Both the position numbers and the translations under genes were made by a program. This document shows, one piece after another, positions 18,772 to 25,849 of a DNA stretch of 26,074 nucleotides (the first letter of the stretch is position 1; every line of letters starts with the position of its first letter). The DNA is from Bacteroidia bacterium (lineage in GTDB: Bacteria > Bacteroidota > Bacteroidia > Bacteroidales > Azobacteroidaceae): contig BNTW01000039.1 in NCBI GenBank assembly GCA_025996895.1, forward strand, positions 1 to 26,074, given 5' to 3'. The notes beneath the pieces were generated by a model, which ran no database searches, had not been told where the DNA came from, and was given only the letters and a program-made list of their open reading frames with translations.

Positions 18772-18792
18772 GAGTTTTTACCCGCAAAAACT
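18772..18792. promoter_or_regulatory. Second copy of the palindromic operator, upstream of hamA
   Basis: The plus strand reads GAGTTTTTACCCG followed by CAAAAACT, differing from the abiEi copy at two of 21 positions and in the same orientation. On the minus strand the 7-base arms AGTTTTT and AAAAACT are perfect around GCGGGT. It lies 48 bp before the hamA start and 13 bp upstream of its -7 box. Confidence 0.65.
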
Positions 18793-19036
18793 TTTTTTAT
18801 TTTCTTGTGTCATTTTCAAGTTTTCACTGCCACTGTGGTATGCACCAATGGTGGTTAACTCATAAATATACGCAACTTTCCTTTTTGCCTGTATTTTACA
18901 AACTTCAGTATAAATCATTGCTGTGTAATTATTTATTACTTTTTACTAATTGCGTATTTTGTATTGTCATTGTCCCCAATTTTTGGGATTGACAATATAC
19001 ATAATAGATGTTGGCGGATCACCAGTAAAATAAAAC
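18793..19036. other. Intergenic region upstream of hamA with two hairpins, no gene
   Basis: No coding frame is supported here. Two imperfect palindromes stand out. CCAC-TG-TGGT / ACCA-ATG-GTGG lies at 18830-18854 around the loop ATGC. TATTGTCA (18962-18969) pairs with TGACAATA (18990-18997), with an inner TCCC/GGGA pair. Neither has a clear T-run on the minus strand. They may be remnants of mobile DNA at the island's right end. No tRNA 3' end duplication (attachment site) was found. Confidence 0.4.
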
Positions 19037-19069
19037 AAACCGACTAATTATCTAATAATCAATTGGTTT
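19027..19069 (-). terminator. Intrinsic terminator of the tRNA transcript
   Basis: A 33-base hairpin (19037-19069) has a 15-bp stem with one mismatch, two G-U pairs and a 3-base loop. On the minus strand it is followed by TGTTTTATTTT. It lies 9 bp beyond the tRNA-Arg 3' end. The plus strand also has a T-run after the stem (ATTTTTT), so it may work both ways. Confidence 0.8.
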
Positions 19070-19078
19070 ATTTTTTCG

Positions 19079-19151
19079 TGACCCCGACAGGACTCAAACC
19101 TGTGACCTACAGAACCGGAATCTGTCGTTCTATTCACTAAACTACGGGGCC
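19079..19151 (-). tRNA. tRNA-Arg (anticodon CCG)
   Basis: The 73-base cloverleaf has acceptor stem GGCCCCG/CGGGGTC (one G-U), a D-arm starting GTTTAGTGAATAGAAC, and anticodon stem ACAGA/TCTGT around loop TTCCGGT. The T-arm is ACAGG-TTTGAGT-CCTGT. The discriminator is A and CCA is not encoded. The anticodon CCG reads CGG. It is separated from tRNA-Thr by 14 bases and its 3' end faces the defence island. Confidence 0.95.
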
Positions 19152-19165
19152 AATCTTTTTGAGAG

Positions 19166-19238
19166 AGCCACTGACCAGATTCGAACTGGTGACCTACGCG
19201 TTACGAATGCGTTGCTCTACCGACTGAGCTACAGTGGC
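19166..19238 (-). tRNA. tRNA-Thr (anticodon CGT)
   Basis: The 73-base cloverleaf has acceptor stem GCCACTG/CAGTGGC, D-arm GCTCAGTCGGTAGAGC, and anticodon stem ACGCA/CGCGT (one A-C mismatch next to the loop) with loop TTCGTAA. The T-arm is ACCAG-TTCGAAT-CTGGT. The discriminator is T and CCA is not encoded. The anticodon CGT (CGU) reads ACG. It starts 7 bases after the stop codon of the upstream protein gene. Confidence 0.95.
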
Positions 19239-19245
19239 TTGTTTC

Positions 19246-19695
19246 TTAATTCATCAAGTTTTTCAAAAATTCGTCCAATTCTTTATTCCAGCCTGCCATG
19301 AGATTGCCGTCTAATTTCATCGTTTCATCATCAATGAAAATCAACTCTTCCAAAATGATGAAATCACTATCTACCATGCTGACGGTAAATGGTTTAGCAA
19401 TAAACTCCTGATGGAATGCATCTACCAACTCCATCTCCCCAATAACATATTTCGCCGTATCCCGAACTTCCTGCTGCATATCACCGGTTTCCGAAACAAC
19501 ATGTTCAAAATTCAAATCAAGCGTAAATAATTCTCTTTCCATATCGTCGAAGAGAGTTATCAGTTGATTATCTTCGTCGTAAAACAGATAGATGTCGTTC
19601 AAAAAACCGCCGTCCCGGATGTGTTCGTAATTCTGCAAACCTCTTTCTACTGCAAGCCTCAGAACAGGTTCCAAACTCTGATTAATCATTTTCAT
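19246..19695 (-). CDS. Small acidic conserved protein, unknown function, upstream of two tRNAs
   Basis: The 149-residue acidic protein has no signal peptide or membrane segment. It reads SLEPVLRLAVERGLQNYEHI, then DGGFLNDIYLFYDEDNQLIT, and later FIILEELIFIDDETMKLDGN. No family was recognised; it looks like a compact cytoplasmic alpha/beta protein. The -7 box TACTTTTG (19700-19707) ends only 4 bases before the ATG at 19695, so the mRNA is probably leaderless. An internal ATG two codons later is an alternative start. It is followed after 7 bases by tRNA-Thr and then tRNA-Arg, apparently in one transcript. Confidence 0.75.
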   Translation of the reverse strand: MKMINQSLEPVLRLAVERGLQNYEHIRDGGFLNDIYLFYDEDNQLITLFDDMERELFTLDLNFEHVVSETGDMQQEVRDTAKYVIGEMELVDAFHQEFIAKPFTVSMVDSDFIILEELIFIDDETMKLDGNLMAGWNKELDEFLKNLMN

Positions 19696-19699
19696 GCCG

Positions 19700-19707
19700 C
19701 AAAAGTA
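19700..19707 (-). promoter_or_regulatory. Promoter -7 box of the small protein-tRNA operon
   Basis: Minus-strand TACTTTTG matches TAnnTTTG. It lies so near the ATG (19695) that transcription should begin at or almost at the start codon. A good -33 box is not evident. Confidence 0.55.
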
Positions 19708-19747
19708 ATCAAAATTTAAGAACTATGAAACGTTTTTGAAAAAATCT

Positions 19748-21154
19748 TTAATACCGGTAATGTTCGGGCTTGTAAGGGCCTTCTACATTTATGCCGATAT
19801 ACGCTGCCTGTGCCGGAGTGAGTGTTGTCAATTGCACGCCGATATTTGCTAAATGCAGGCGGGCAACTTCTTCATCCAAGTATTTCGGCAGGCGATATAC
19901 GTTGATTTCGTAGTTGTTTTTCCACAAATCCAACTGCGCTAACGTCTGATTGGTGAAGGAGTTACTCATTACGAAAGAAGGGTGTCCGGTTGCACAGCCC
20001 AAATTTACGAGGCGTCCCTCAGCCAACAAAAAAATCGAATTTCCGGTCGGAAAAGTGTATTTATCCACCTGCGGTTTGATATTCGTATGCTTAATTCCGG
20101 GATAAGTAACGAGTTTATCCACTTGAATTTCGTTGTCGAAATGGCCGATGTTGCAGACAATCGCTTGATCGCGCATTTGTTTCAAATGGTCGATAGTAAT
20201 CACGTCGCGATTTCCGGTGGTCGTAACAAAAATATTTCCTTCTTTCACCGCTTTTTCCATCGTGGTAACTTCAAAACCTTCCATCGCTGCCTGCAAAGCA
20301 CAAATCGGGTCGATTTCGGTAACTATGACGCGCGCGCCGTACGAACGCATGGATTTGGCACAGCCTTTTCCCACATCGCCGTAGCCTAGCACGACAACCA
20401 CTTTTCCCGCAATCATTACGTCGGTTGCGCGTTTAATGCCGTCGGCCAACGATTCGCGACAACCATACAAATTGTCGAATTTCGATTTTGTAACGCTGTC
20501 ATTCACGTTGATAGCCGGTATCAGCAATTCGCCTTTTTCGAGCATTTGATACAAGCGATGAACGCCGGTTGTAGTTTCTTCCGAAACACCTTTTAATTGC
20601 GCTACCGTGCGATGCCACCGTGTTCTATCTTCTTTTAAAATATGATTTAAAGTGTCTAAAATCACTTGTTCTTCATGATTTCCACCTTTACGATTGATGG
20701 TCGAAGCGTCGTTTTCGGCTTTGAAACCCCAATGAATGAGCAAGGTAGCATCACCGCCGTCATCGACAATCAAATTCGGTCCTTCGCCGTTCGGGAAACG
20801 CAACGCCTGGTCGGTGCAATACCAATATTCTTCCAGCGTTTCGCCTTTCCATGCAAAAACCGGAATGCCCGCAGCGGCAATCGCGGCAGCGGCGTGGTCT
20901 TGCGTAGAAAAAATATTGCAACTTGCCCAACGCACCTGCGCGCCTAATTCAACCAGCGTTTCAATCAATACGGCAGTCTGAATGGTCATGTGCAGCGAGC
21001 CGGTAATCCGCGCGCCTTTCAGCGGTTTTTCCTTTCCGTATTTGGCACGGAGAGCCATCAAGCCGGGCATTTCGTGTTCGGCAATTTCTATTTCTTTTCT
21101 TCCGAAGTCGGCCAAGCTGATGTCGGCCACTTTATACGATAGATTTTCAGTCAT
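19748..21154 (-). CDS. ahcY: Adenosylhomocysteinase
   Basis: The 468-residue protein hydrolyses S-adenosylhomocysteine to adenosine and homocysteine, clearing the inhibitor formed by methyltransferases. The family text is clear: [47 protein letters not shown], and the NAD-binding motif [13 protein letters not shown] (GxGxxGxG). It also has [12 protein letters not shown] and the C-terminal KPEHYRY, which completes the NAD site. The length includes the ~40-residue insert seen in many bacteria. It is a single gene behind its own promoter, divergent from the LOG operon. No SAH or SAM riboswitch was recognised in the ~30-base leader. Confidence 0.98.
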   Translation of the reverse strand: MTENLSYKVADISLADFGRKEIEIAEHEMPGLMALRAKYGKEKPLKGARITGSLHMTIQTAVLIETLVELGAQVRWASCNIFSTQDHAAAAIAAAGIPVFAWKGETLEEYWYCTDQALRFPNGEGPNLIVDDGGDATLLIHWGFKAENDASTINRKGGNHEEQVILDTLNHILKEDRTRWHRTVAQLKGVSEETTTGVHRLYQMLEKGELLIPAINVNDSVTKSKFDNLYGCRESLADGIKRATDVMIAGKVVVVLGYGDVGKGCAKSMRSYGARVIVTEIDPICALQAAMEGFEVTTMEKAVKEGNIFVTTTGNRDVITIDHLKQMRDQAIVCNIGHFDNEIQVDKLVTYPGIKHTNIKPQVDKYTFPTGNSIFLLAEGRLVNLGCATGHPSFVMSNSFTNQTLAQLDLWKNNYEINVYRLPKYLDEEVARLHLANIGVQLTTLTPAQAAYIGINVEGPYKPEHYRY

Positions 21155-21184
21155 TTTATTTTAATTTTATTCAAAAACGGAGTG

Positions 21185-21223
21185 CAAAGGTAATAAAAAA
21201 TTGCCGGTAAATTACTACTTTTG
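21185..21223. promoter_or_regulatory. Divergent promoter -7 boxes of ahcY and the LOG operon
   Basis: Minus-strand TACCTTTG (21185-21192) faces ahcY and plus-strand TACTTTTG (21216-21223) faces the LOG gene. Both fit TAnnTTTG. They are only 23 bp apart, so the two promoters overlap. Expected -33 boxes would lie inside the opposite promoter, and none is a clean TTTG. Confidence 0.55.
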
Positions 21224-21243
21224 CAGACAAAAAAGGAAATTGC

Positions 21244-21777
21244 ATGACAGTTACGGTATATGCTTCGTCGAGTTCGCAAATCGATACCGCCTATTTCGAG
21301 GCCGCGAAAAAATTGGGAAAGTTATTTGCACAAAATAATATCCGCTGTGTCAACGGTGCGGGAAGTAACGGATTGATGGCTGCTGTTTCGGACGCCATCC
21401 TGCAAAACGGCGGGGAAGTGATTGGAATTATTCCGCAATTTATGATAGATGAGGGCTGGTGTCATTCGTCGCTCACCGAACGGATTGTTACGCAAGACAT
21501 GCACGAGCGCAAGCAACTGATGGCGCGGAAATCGGACGCTTGTATTGCCTTGCCCGGAGGTGTCGGCACGTTGGAGGAATTGTTGGAAATTATTACGTGG
21601 AAACAGTTGGGTTTATACATCAAACCGGTGATTATCCTGAATGTACGCCATTATTATGACGATTTACTTAAAATGCTTCAAAAAGCGGAAAACGAGCAGT
21701 TTTTTCATCACAAGCATTCGGATTTCTGGTCGGTGGTGGAAACGCCCGAAGAGGCTTTGGCTTTATTAAAAACATGA
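21244..21777 (+). CDS. LOG-family (TIGR00730) nucleotide phosphoribohydrolase
   Basis: The 177-residue protein has the LOG/lysine-decarboxylase-like motif PGGVGTLEELLEIITWKQLG (PGGxGTxxE). It also has a nucleotide-fold N-terminus (VTVYASSSS ... CVNGAGSNGLMAAVSDA). Family members cleave nucleoside 5'-monophosphates to a free base and ribose phosphate; the plant and some bacterial enzymes release cytokinins. Names implying lysine decarboxylase are historical. It is the first gene of an operon with DUF4271, hemD, rnpA and yidD, and its stop overlaps the next start (ATGA). Confidence 0.9.
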   Translation: MTVTVYASSSSQIDTAYFEAAKKLGKLFAQNNIRCVNGAGSNGLMAAVSDAILQNGGEVIGIIPQFMIDEGWCHSSLTERIVTQDMHERKQLMARKSDACIALPGGVGTLEELLEIITWKQLGLYIKPVIILNVRHYYDDLLKMLQKAENEQFFHHKHSDFWSVVETPEEALALLKT

Positions 21778-22475
21778 CAACAATCGAATTTCTGTCGGAA
21801 TGGCCGGAAGCACAAAATTGGGGATTTGTGTTTTTTGCTATCTGTTTTTTTCTGAATATCCGGCTGTTGCAAAACCGCGAATTGATGACAGGAATAGGAA
21901 ATTCGTTGTTTCGTCCGAATTACCGTCCCGATGATGTGAATTCCGATATCGCCGGTAAATTATTTTTGAGCCTGCAAGCCATCGTGTTTTTTTCGACTTT
22001 TATTTATTATCTGTTAGCCGACATTGTCGATTTGCGGAACGAAACGATGAGCCATTTATTCGGATTAATTGCATTGATTACCGTAATCCTCATTCTCTTT
22101 GTCCTTTTTAAATGGTTACTTGATTTTTTCGCCGGCAATATTTTTTTTTCAAAAGAAGACGTCCAACTCTGGAACAATTACTCGCTTTCGATTTTGTCGT
22201 TGAGCGGCTGGGTGTTATTTATTCCCACAGTACTTTTGTTTTATATCAAGGAAAGTTATACGATTTGCTTTTATTTTGTCCTGATTTATTCCATTTTGAT
22301 AGTGATTTGGAGGGTGTTTAAAATTTACACAATATTTTTTGGACGGAAAATTCTTTCGCTTCATTTTATTTTGTACCTTTGCGCCCAAGAAGCGGTGCCT
22401 CTGTATTTGCTGTATAAGGCTCTGGTTTATTTATTTGTTACCAATTTAAAGGGTGTTTTATGGCTTCAAGTATAA
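21774..22475 (+). CDS. DUF4271 membrane protein
   Basis: The 233-residue protein is strongly hydrophobic, with about six or seven membrane spans: WGFVFFAICFFLNIRLL, then FLSLQAIVFFSTFIYYLLA, then LIALITVILILFVLFKWLL, then SILSLSGWVLFIPTVLLFYI, and further ones to the end. Loops contain NSLFRPNYRPDD and FFSKEDVQLWNNY. This is the DUF4271 pattern of Bacteroidota, where the gene habitually precedes hemD. The function is unknown. It overlaps LOG by 4 bp and hemD by 16 bp, so the genes are translated together. Confidence 0.88.
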   Translation: MTTIEFLSEWPEAQNWGFVFFAICFFLNIRLLQNRELMTGIGNSLFRPNYRPDDVNSDIAGKLFLSLQAIVFFSTFIYYLLADIVDLRNETMSHLFGLIALITVILILFVLFKWLLDFFAGNIFFSKEDVQLWNNYSLSILSLSGWVLFIPTVLLFYIKESYTICFYFVLIYSILIVIWRVFKIYTIFFGRKILSLHFILYLCAQEAVPLYLLYKALVYLFVTNLKGVLWLQV

Positions 22476-23221
22476 AAAAAATATTGATTTCTCAGCCCCA
22501 ACCGACGACTGAAAAATCGCCATATTTTGATATTGCGGAAAAATACGGTGTGAAAATGATTTTTCGCCCGTTTATCAAAATTGATCCGGTGAATGCGAAA
22601 GAATTTCGGACACAACGGATAAATATACTGGAATTTTCGGCGGTTGTTTTTACAGCAAAAACAGGGATTGACCATTTTTTCCGCTTGTGCGAAGAGTTGC
22701 GCATTCAGATTCCCGAAACCATGAAATATTTCTGCGTAACGGAAGCCATTGCCGTTTATCTTCAAAAATATATCAACTACCGCAAACGAAAAGTGTTTTA
22801 TCCGGTATCGGGTAAAATGGAGGATTTAGTAACGGTGATTTGCAAGCATAGTAAAGAAAGTTATTTGATACCCGTGTCGGACGTGCATAAGGAGGATTGG
22901 CTTAAAACGTTGGACGACAAGAAAATACGCTATACGAAAGCGGTCATGTACCGCACTGTGAGCAACGACTTTCAACCCGACGAGCCGTTAGACTACGATG
23001 TATTGGTGTTCTTTTCACCAGCCGGAATTTCTTCTTTGTTGAAAAATTTCCCGAATTTTGAACAAAACGAAATCGTCATCGGGACGTTCGGGCCTACTAC
23101 GGCCAAAGCGGTGAAGGACGCCGGTTTACGATTGGACATTGAAGCACCTACAAAAGAAGCCCCTTCTATGACGGCTGCTTTGGACAATTACCTGAAAAAT
23201 ATTTTGCGCAAAAAGAAATAA
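22460..23221 (+). CDS. hemD: Uroporphyrinogen-III synthase family protein
   Basis: The 253-residue protein has the two-lobed HemD pattern: ILISQPQPTTEKSPYFDIAE, then AVVFTAKTGIDHFFRLCEEL, then the conserved YDVLVFFSPAGISSLLKNFP and VIGTFGPTTAKAVKDAGLRL. The family cyclises hydroxymethylbilane to uroporphyrinogen III. No other haem gene lies nearby. The copy beside rnpA in Bacteroidota may have a different role, so the enzyme activity is inferred. Its stop and the rnpA start share one base (TAATG). Confidence 0.85.
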   Translation: MASSIKKILISQPQPTTEKSPYFDIAEKYGVKMIFRPFIKIDPVNAKEFRTQRINILEFSAVVFTAKTGIDHFFRLCEELRIQIPETMKYFCVTEAIAVYLQKYINYRKRKVFYPVSGKMEDLVTVICKHSKESYLIPVSDVHKEDWLKTLDDKKIRYTKAVMYRTVSNDFQPDEPLDYDVLVFFSPAGISSLLKNFPNFEQNEIVIGTFGPTTAKAVKDAGLRLDIEAPTKEAPSMTAALDNYLKNILRKKK

Positions 23222-23592
23222 TGTTTAGCAAAGCAGAACGCATTTCCAAGCAAAAGGAAATCGACTTTGTATTCGATGAAGGGATTTCTTTTATCGCCTA
23301 TCCGTTGCGTGTGATTTATGCAGAAAAACGGACGGCGACGGAAATTCCTGTTTCCGTGTTGGTCAGTGTTCCGAAAAAACGCTTCAAGCGGGCGGTGAAA
23401 CGTAACCGTATCAAACGCTTGATACGCGAGGCTTATCGACTGAACAATAACGAATTAAATGAATTCCTGCAAGCCAATGGAAAAGGCTTGTTTATTGCCT
23501 TTATTTATATCAGCAACGAACTGCATAATTTCTCCACGATAGAAAGGACAATGAAGAAAGTGTTAACCGGTTTAAAAGAAAAAACAGCATGA
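23221..23592 (+). CDS. rnpA: Ribonuclease P protein component
   Basis: The 123-residue basic protein has the RNase P signature [20 protein letters not shown], with the RNR box and the aromatic/basic core [12 protein letters not shown] before it. It binds the catalytic RNA that matures tRNA 5' ends. It is preceded by hemD rather than by rpmH, the classical partner, as is usual in Bacteroidota. Its stop overlaps yidD by 4 bp (ATGA). Confidence 0.96.
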   Translation: MFSKAERISKQKEIDFVFDEGISFIAYPLRVIYAEKRTATEIPVSVLVSVPKKRFKRAVKRNRIKRLIREAYRLNNNELNEFLQANGKGLFIAFIYISNELHNFSTIERTMKKVLTGLKEKTA

Positions 23593-23822
23593 ACGAAAAA
23601 TTAAGGAAAGCGGGTGTCTTCGTGGCCTTGTTACCGATACGTTTTTATCGCAAGTGTATTTCCCCACTCACGCCGGCGACGTGCCGTTTTACGCCCACTT
23701 GTTCGGAATACGCACTGATTGCTATTCAAAAATACGGCGTGTTCAAAGGCGGCTGGCTGGCGATTAAGCGGATTTGTCGTTGCCATCCTTGGGGCGGTCA
23801 AGGCTACGATCCTGTGCCATAG
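23589..23822 (+). CDS. yidD: Membrane protein insertion efficiency factor YidD
   Basis: The 77-residue protein has the YidD signature: [20 protein letters not shown], then [14 protein letters not shown], then [20 protein letters not shown]. Its conserved cysteines and amphipathic N-terminus fit the family, which helps YidC insert membrane proteins. It is the last gene of the operon and ends 3 bp from the convergent WYL gene, leaving no space for a terminator. Confidence 0.96.
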   Translation: MNEKLRKAGVFVALLPIRFYRKCISPLTPATCRFTPTCSEYALIAIQKYGVFKGGWLAIKRICRCHPWGGQGYDPVP

Positions 23823-23825
23823 CTT

Positions 23826-24749
23826 TCAGTTTGTGTTTTGTTTGACAATATTCCGGCAAAAATCGCACACTTTTTGACGAAGCACGGCCGGACGAAGGAC
23901 TTTCAGTGAGGGAAACATAACCAATTTGCGAACGAATTCGTCTGTAATGCGGACGCGTAGTTGGATAATAAATTCGTCGGGTTCGTCTTTAATAATTTCC
24001 TGTGTGGAATTTAACGGCCTTATTTTGAGGTAAATGCCATCCTGTTTGTCGAACGACAGCACTAATTCTTCCGTTTTTCCTGAAAGATCCATTCCGTAAG
24101 CATATTTGTATTCTTCGGCCAGATTGACTGTTGCGTCTTTTTCTACCCAAACATCGACCATTCGTAAGGCAGAAATATTATCCAAAGCGTAGGTTTTCAT
24201 ATTTTTTTCGCCCACTTTCCGCGCAATCACATACCAGCGTTTGTCGTATTCGCGGATAGCATACGGCTCAACATAATGCTCTGTAACCGCTTTTTCGCCG
24301 TCTTCAAAATAAGAAAAATGAATGCACACCGATTTTTCGATAGCTTTCACAAGTAGATAAAAACACCGTCCGCCAATGGGGTGATAGTCTTCTGCAAAGA
24401 CAAAATCAGGCATTTTATTCAGCGCGTTTAGTGAAACCAGAATATCGAACGTATCTAAAAACCGGTCGGCCGACGAATTGGGTTTGATGTTTTCCAGATA
24501 ATATTCATCTGTCCGCAGACGATATTTAATAACGATACCGAACTCCCACTCGATACAGCGAATATCCAATTTAATGGATTTCCTCCCCAAGGTTGCATCG
24601 TCTATTCCTCTGTCACTCAACTCTTTTGCCAAATATATTTGCAATTCCTCATGCGTAACCGGTTGCGAATTTCGTACTTTCGCAATAATCAGCAACCTGC
24701 GTCGAAGGTCTTCCATCCCCGGCCGTTTCCAGGGCAATGATTGTTCCAT
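23826..24749 (-). CDS. WYL-domain transcriptional regulator
   Basis: The protein has 307 residues from ATG 24749. The frame runs upstream to 24812, but the -7 box at 24767-24774 lies within that extension, so the shorter start is chosen. A winged helix covers about residues 10-80 (LRRRLLIIAKVRNSQPVTHE, ISRGIDDATLGRKSIKLDIR-like segment). The WYL domain is at about 140-215 (IHFSYFEDGEKAVTEHYVEP, then YDKRWYVIARKV), with the WYL box here WYVIAR. A C-terminal WCX domain follows. WYL regulators sense nucleic acid or small ligands, and some control phage-defence loci. Nothing here ties this one to the island 5 kb away. It is divergent from tatD. Confidence 0.88.
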   Translation of the reverse strand: MEQSLPWKRPGMEDLRRRLLIIAKVRNSQPVTHEELQIYLAKELSDRGIDDATLGRKSIKLDIRCIEWEFGIVIKYRLRTDEYYLENIKPNSSADRFLDTFDILVSLNALNKMPDFVFAEDYHPIGGRCFYLLVKAIEKSVCIHFSYFEDGEKAVTEHYVEPYAIREYDKRWYVIARKVGEKNMKTYALDNISALRMVDVWVEKDATVNLAEEYKYAYGMDLSGKTEELVLSFDKQDGIYLKIRPLNSTQEIIKDEPDEFIIQLRVRITDEFVRKLVMFPSLKVLRPAVLRQKVCDFCRNIVKQNTN

Positions 24750-24766
24750 AATTTTATTATTTCGGG

Positions 24767-24815
24767 CAAATATATTCATTTTTTGGTAACTTTCGGCCGA
24801 TTTTTTGTACATTTG
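24767..24815. promoter_or_regulatory. Divergent promoter -7 boxes of the WYL regulator and tatD
   Basis: Minus-strand TATATTTG (24767-24774) faces the WYL gene. Plus-strand TACATTTG (24808-24815) faces tatD, with a possible -33 TTTG at about 24782-24785. The tatD ATG (24821) begins 6 bases after its -7 box, which implies a leaderless or nearly leaderless mRNA. Confidence 0.6.
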
Positions 24816-24820
24816 TTTTC

Positions 24821-25438
24821 ATGTATATTGACATTCACACTCACAACCGGCTTCATTCGGAAAATTCGGGTGGTAAAGATTTTTATTCGTTGGGCATTCA
24901 CCCTTGCGAAGGGACGGAAAATTGGGCGGAAGAAGAACGAGATTTGGAAGAATATGCAGTTTATAACCGGGTAATTGCGATTGGTGAGGCCGGATTGGAT
25001 AAATTGTGTGAAACGGATTTTAATCTGCAAAAAGAAATTTTTATTTATCAAATCCGGTTGAGCGAGTTAATTAAAAAACCGTTGATTATTCATTGCGTTC
25101 GGGCGTTCGACGAGTTGATTGCACTAAAAAAAGAACTGAAACCCCAACAGGCTTGGATTATTCACGGCTTTCGGGGAAAACCGGAACAAATGAAGCAATT
25201 GCTTCGGCACGACCTTTATTTTTCATTTGGCCTGTATTTTAATGAAGAAACCGTCCGGCAAATTCCGTTAGACCGCCTGTTTCTCGAAACCGACGACAGC
25301 AAAACTTACATACAAGACGTATATCGCAAAGTGGCAGAATGCCGCTCGTTGAACGAAATCGAATTAATCCGTTCCATTGAAAAAAACTTTGTAAAGATTT
25401 TTTTAAATCGTACCTTTGTTTCTCAATATAAAAAATAG
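24821..25438 (+). CDS. TatD-family metal-dependent hydrolase (short form)
   Basis: The 205-residue protein has the TatD metal ligands in order: His6 and His8 (DIHTH), Glu56 (IGEAGLD), His91 (IIHC), His115 (IIHGF) and Asp158 (LETDD). TatD enzymes are DNases or phosphoesterases with a TIM barrel. At 205 residues it is shorter than the usual ~255, but the family has a short form in Bacteroidota. The start cannot be later than ATG 24821, because MYIDIHTH carries the first ligands. The C-terminus (LNRTFVSQYKK) overlaps a downstream promoter at 25388-25418 and may be slightly altered by the rearranged DNA that follows. Confidence 0.88.
   Translation: MYIDIHTHNRLHSENSGGKDFYSLGIHPCEGTENWAEEERDLEEYAVYNRVIAIGEAGLDKLCETDFNLQKEIFIYQIRLSELIKKPLIIHCVRAFDELIALKKELKPQQAWIIHGFRGKPEQMKQLLRHDLYFSFGLYFNEETVRQIPLDRLFLETDDSKTYIQDVYRKVAECRSLNEIELIRSIEKNFVKIFLNRTFVSQYKK
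25388..25418 (+). promoter_or_regulatory. Strong consensus promoter at the end of tatD, now without an intact gene
   Basis: The -33 box TTTG (25388-25391), a 19-base spacer and the -7 box TACCTTTG (25411-25418) give one of the best promoters in the window. The first ATG after it (25447) opens only a six-codon frame. From memory, tyrS often follows tatD in related genomes; no tyrS sequence is seen here. Confidence 0.6.
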
Positions 25439-25727
25439 ATATACCTATGGACAAGGAAGCGTGCTGATACGCACATTATAGACATTTTGGAAAAAGCGTT
25501 TATGCTTATATTCTGGTTTTCCGAAAATTAGACACTTTCAAAAAACCAAGTAAGAGTAAAGTGACGACGCTCACGTCAATTGGCATGGGTTTTACTCGTT
25601 TATTTAGTCTAAGCCTCGGAAAGCAAATAGAATAAGAGTTTTGTCCGCGCTATTTTTTTGTGTGTATCCGAACAATTTGGACAGAAAATGGTTATTATAG
25701 AATAAAATACCTTTTAAATTAAATAGT
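25439..25727. other. Intergenic region after tatD, no intact gene
   Basis: Short frames such as 25447-25467 (ATG to TGA, six codons) have no recognisable product. The stretch carries the hairpin at 25554-25597 and AT-rich filler. No -7 box with a proper -33 was seen just before the ATG at 25728. The region looks like decayed or rearranged DNA between tatD and the RHS remnants. Confidence 0.5.
25554..25597. repeat. Hairpin with 7-bp closing stem and inner stem
   Basis: GAGTAAA (25554-25560) pairs perfectly with TTTACTC (25591-25597). Inside, GTGA (25561-25564) can pair with TCAC (25571-25574), or TGACG with CGTCA. It could be a structured RNA piece or the remains of an attenuator. No T-run follows, so it is not a typical terminator. 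Confidence 0.4.
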
Positions 25728-25823
25728 ATGAGAAAAACAATTTTAGTCCTTTTATTATTGCTGTGGTGCATTCCCGCATTGGTATCCGCCCAGCACATAC
25801 ATCAAAAATCATTTGGGAAGTAA
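25728..25823 (+). pseudogene. Signal-peptide fragment of a secreted protein (probable RHS gene start)
   Basis: ATG at 25728 opens a 31-codon frame: charged MRK, a leucine-rich core and a signal peptidase I site after Ala21 (ALVSAQ), then HIHQKSFGK and stop. A complete signal peptide followed at once by a stop suggests the start of a secreted protein whose body has been lost. RHS core sequence begins within 30 bp, so this is plausibly the original 5' end of the same RHS gene. Confidence 0.5.
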
Positions 25824-25849
25824 CGTTGCCATAGCAGACGCAAACGGGT

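Noticed and set aside
19079..19151. tRNA-Arg 3' end as a proven attachment site of the island
   Set aside because: No direct repeat of the tRNA end could be found at the left side near 12990-13060 or inside the island.
21155..21243. SAH or SAM riboswitch between ahcY and the LOG gene
   Set aside because: The short AT-rich leader has no multi-stem structure or known conserved core.
23826..24749. The WYL regulator as the controller of the Hachiman/AbiE palindromes
   Set aside because: It is 5 kb away in a conserved housekeeping neighbourhood and no copy of the palindrome occurs at its own promoter.
25447..25467. Six-codon frame after the orphan promoter as a leader peptide
   Set aside because: It has no repeated regulatory codons and no clear attenuator hairpin pair next to it; chance is more likely.
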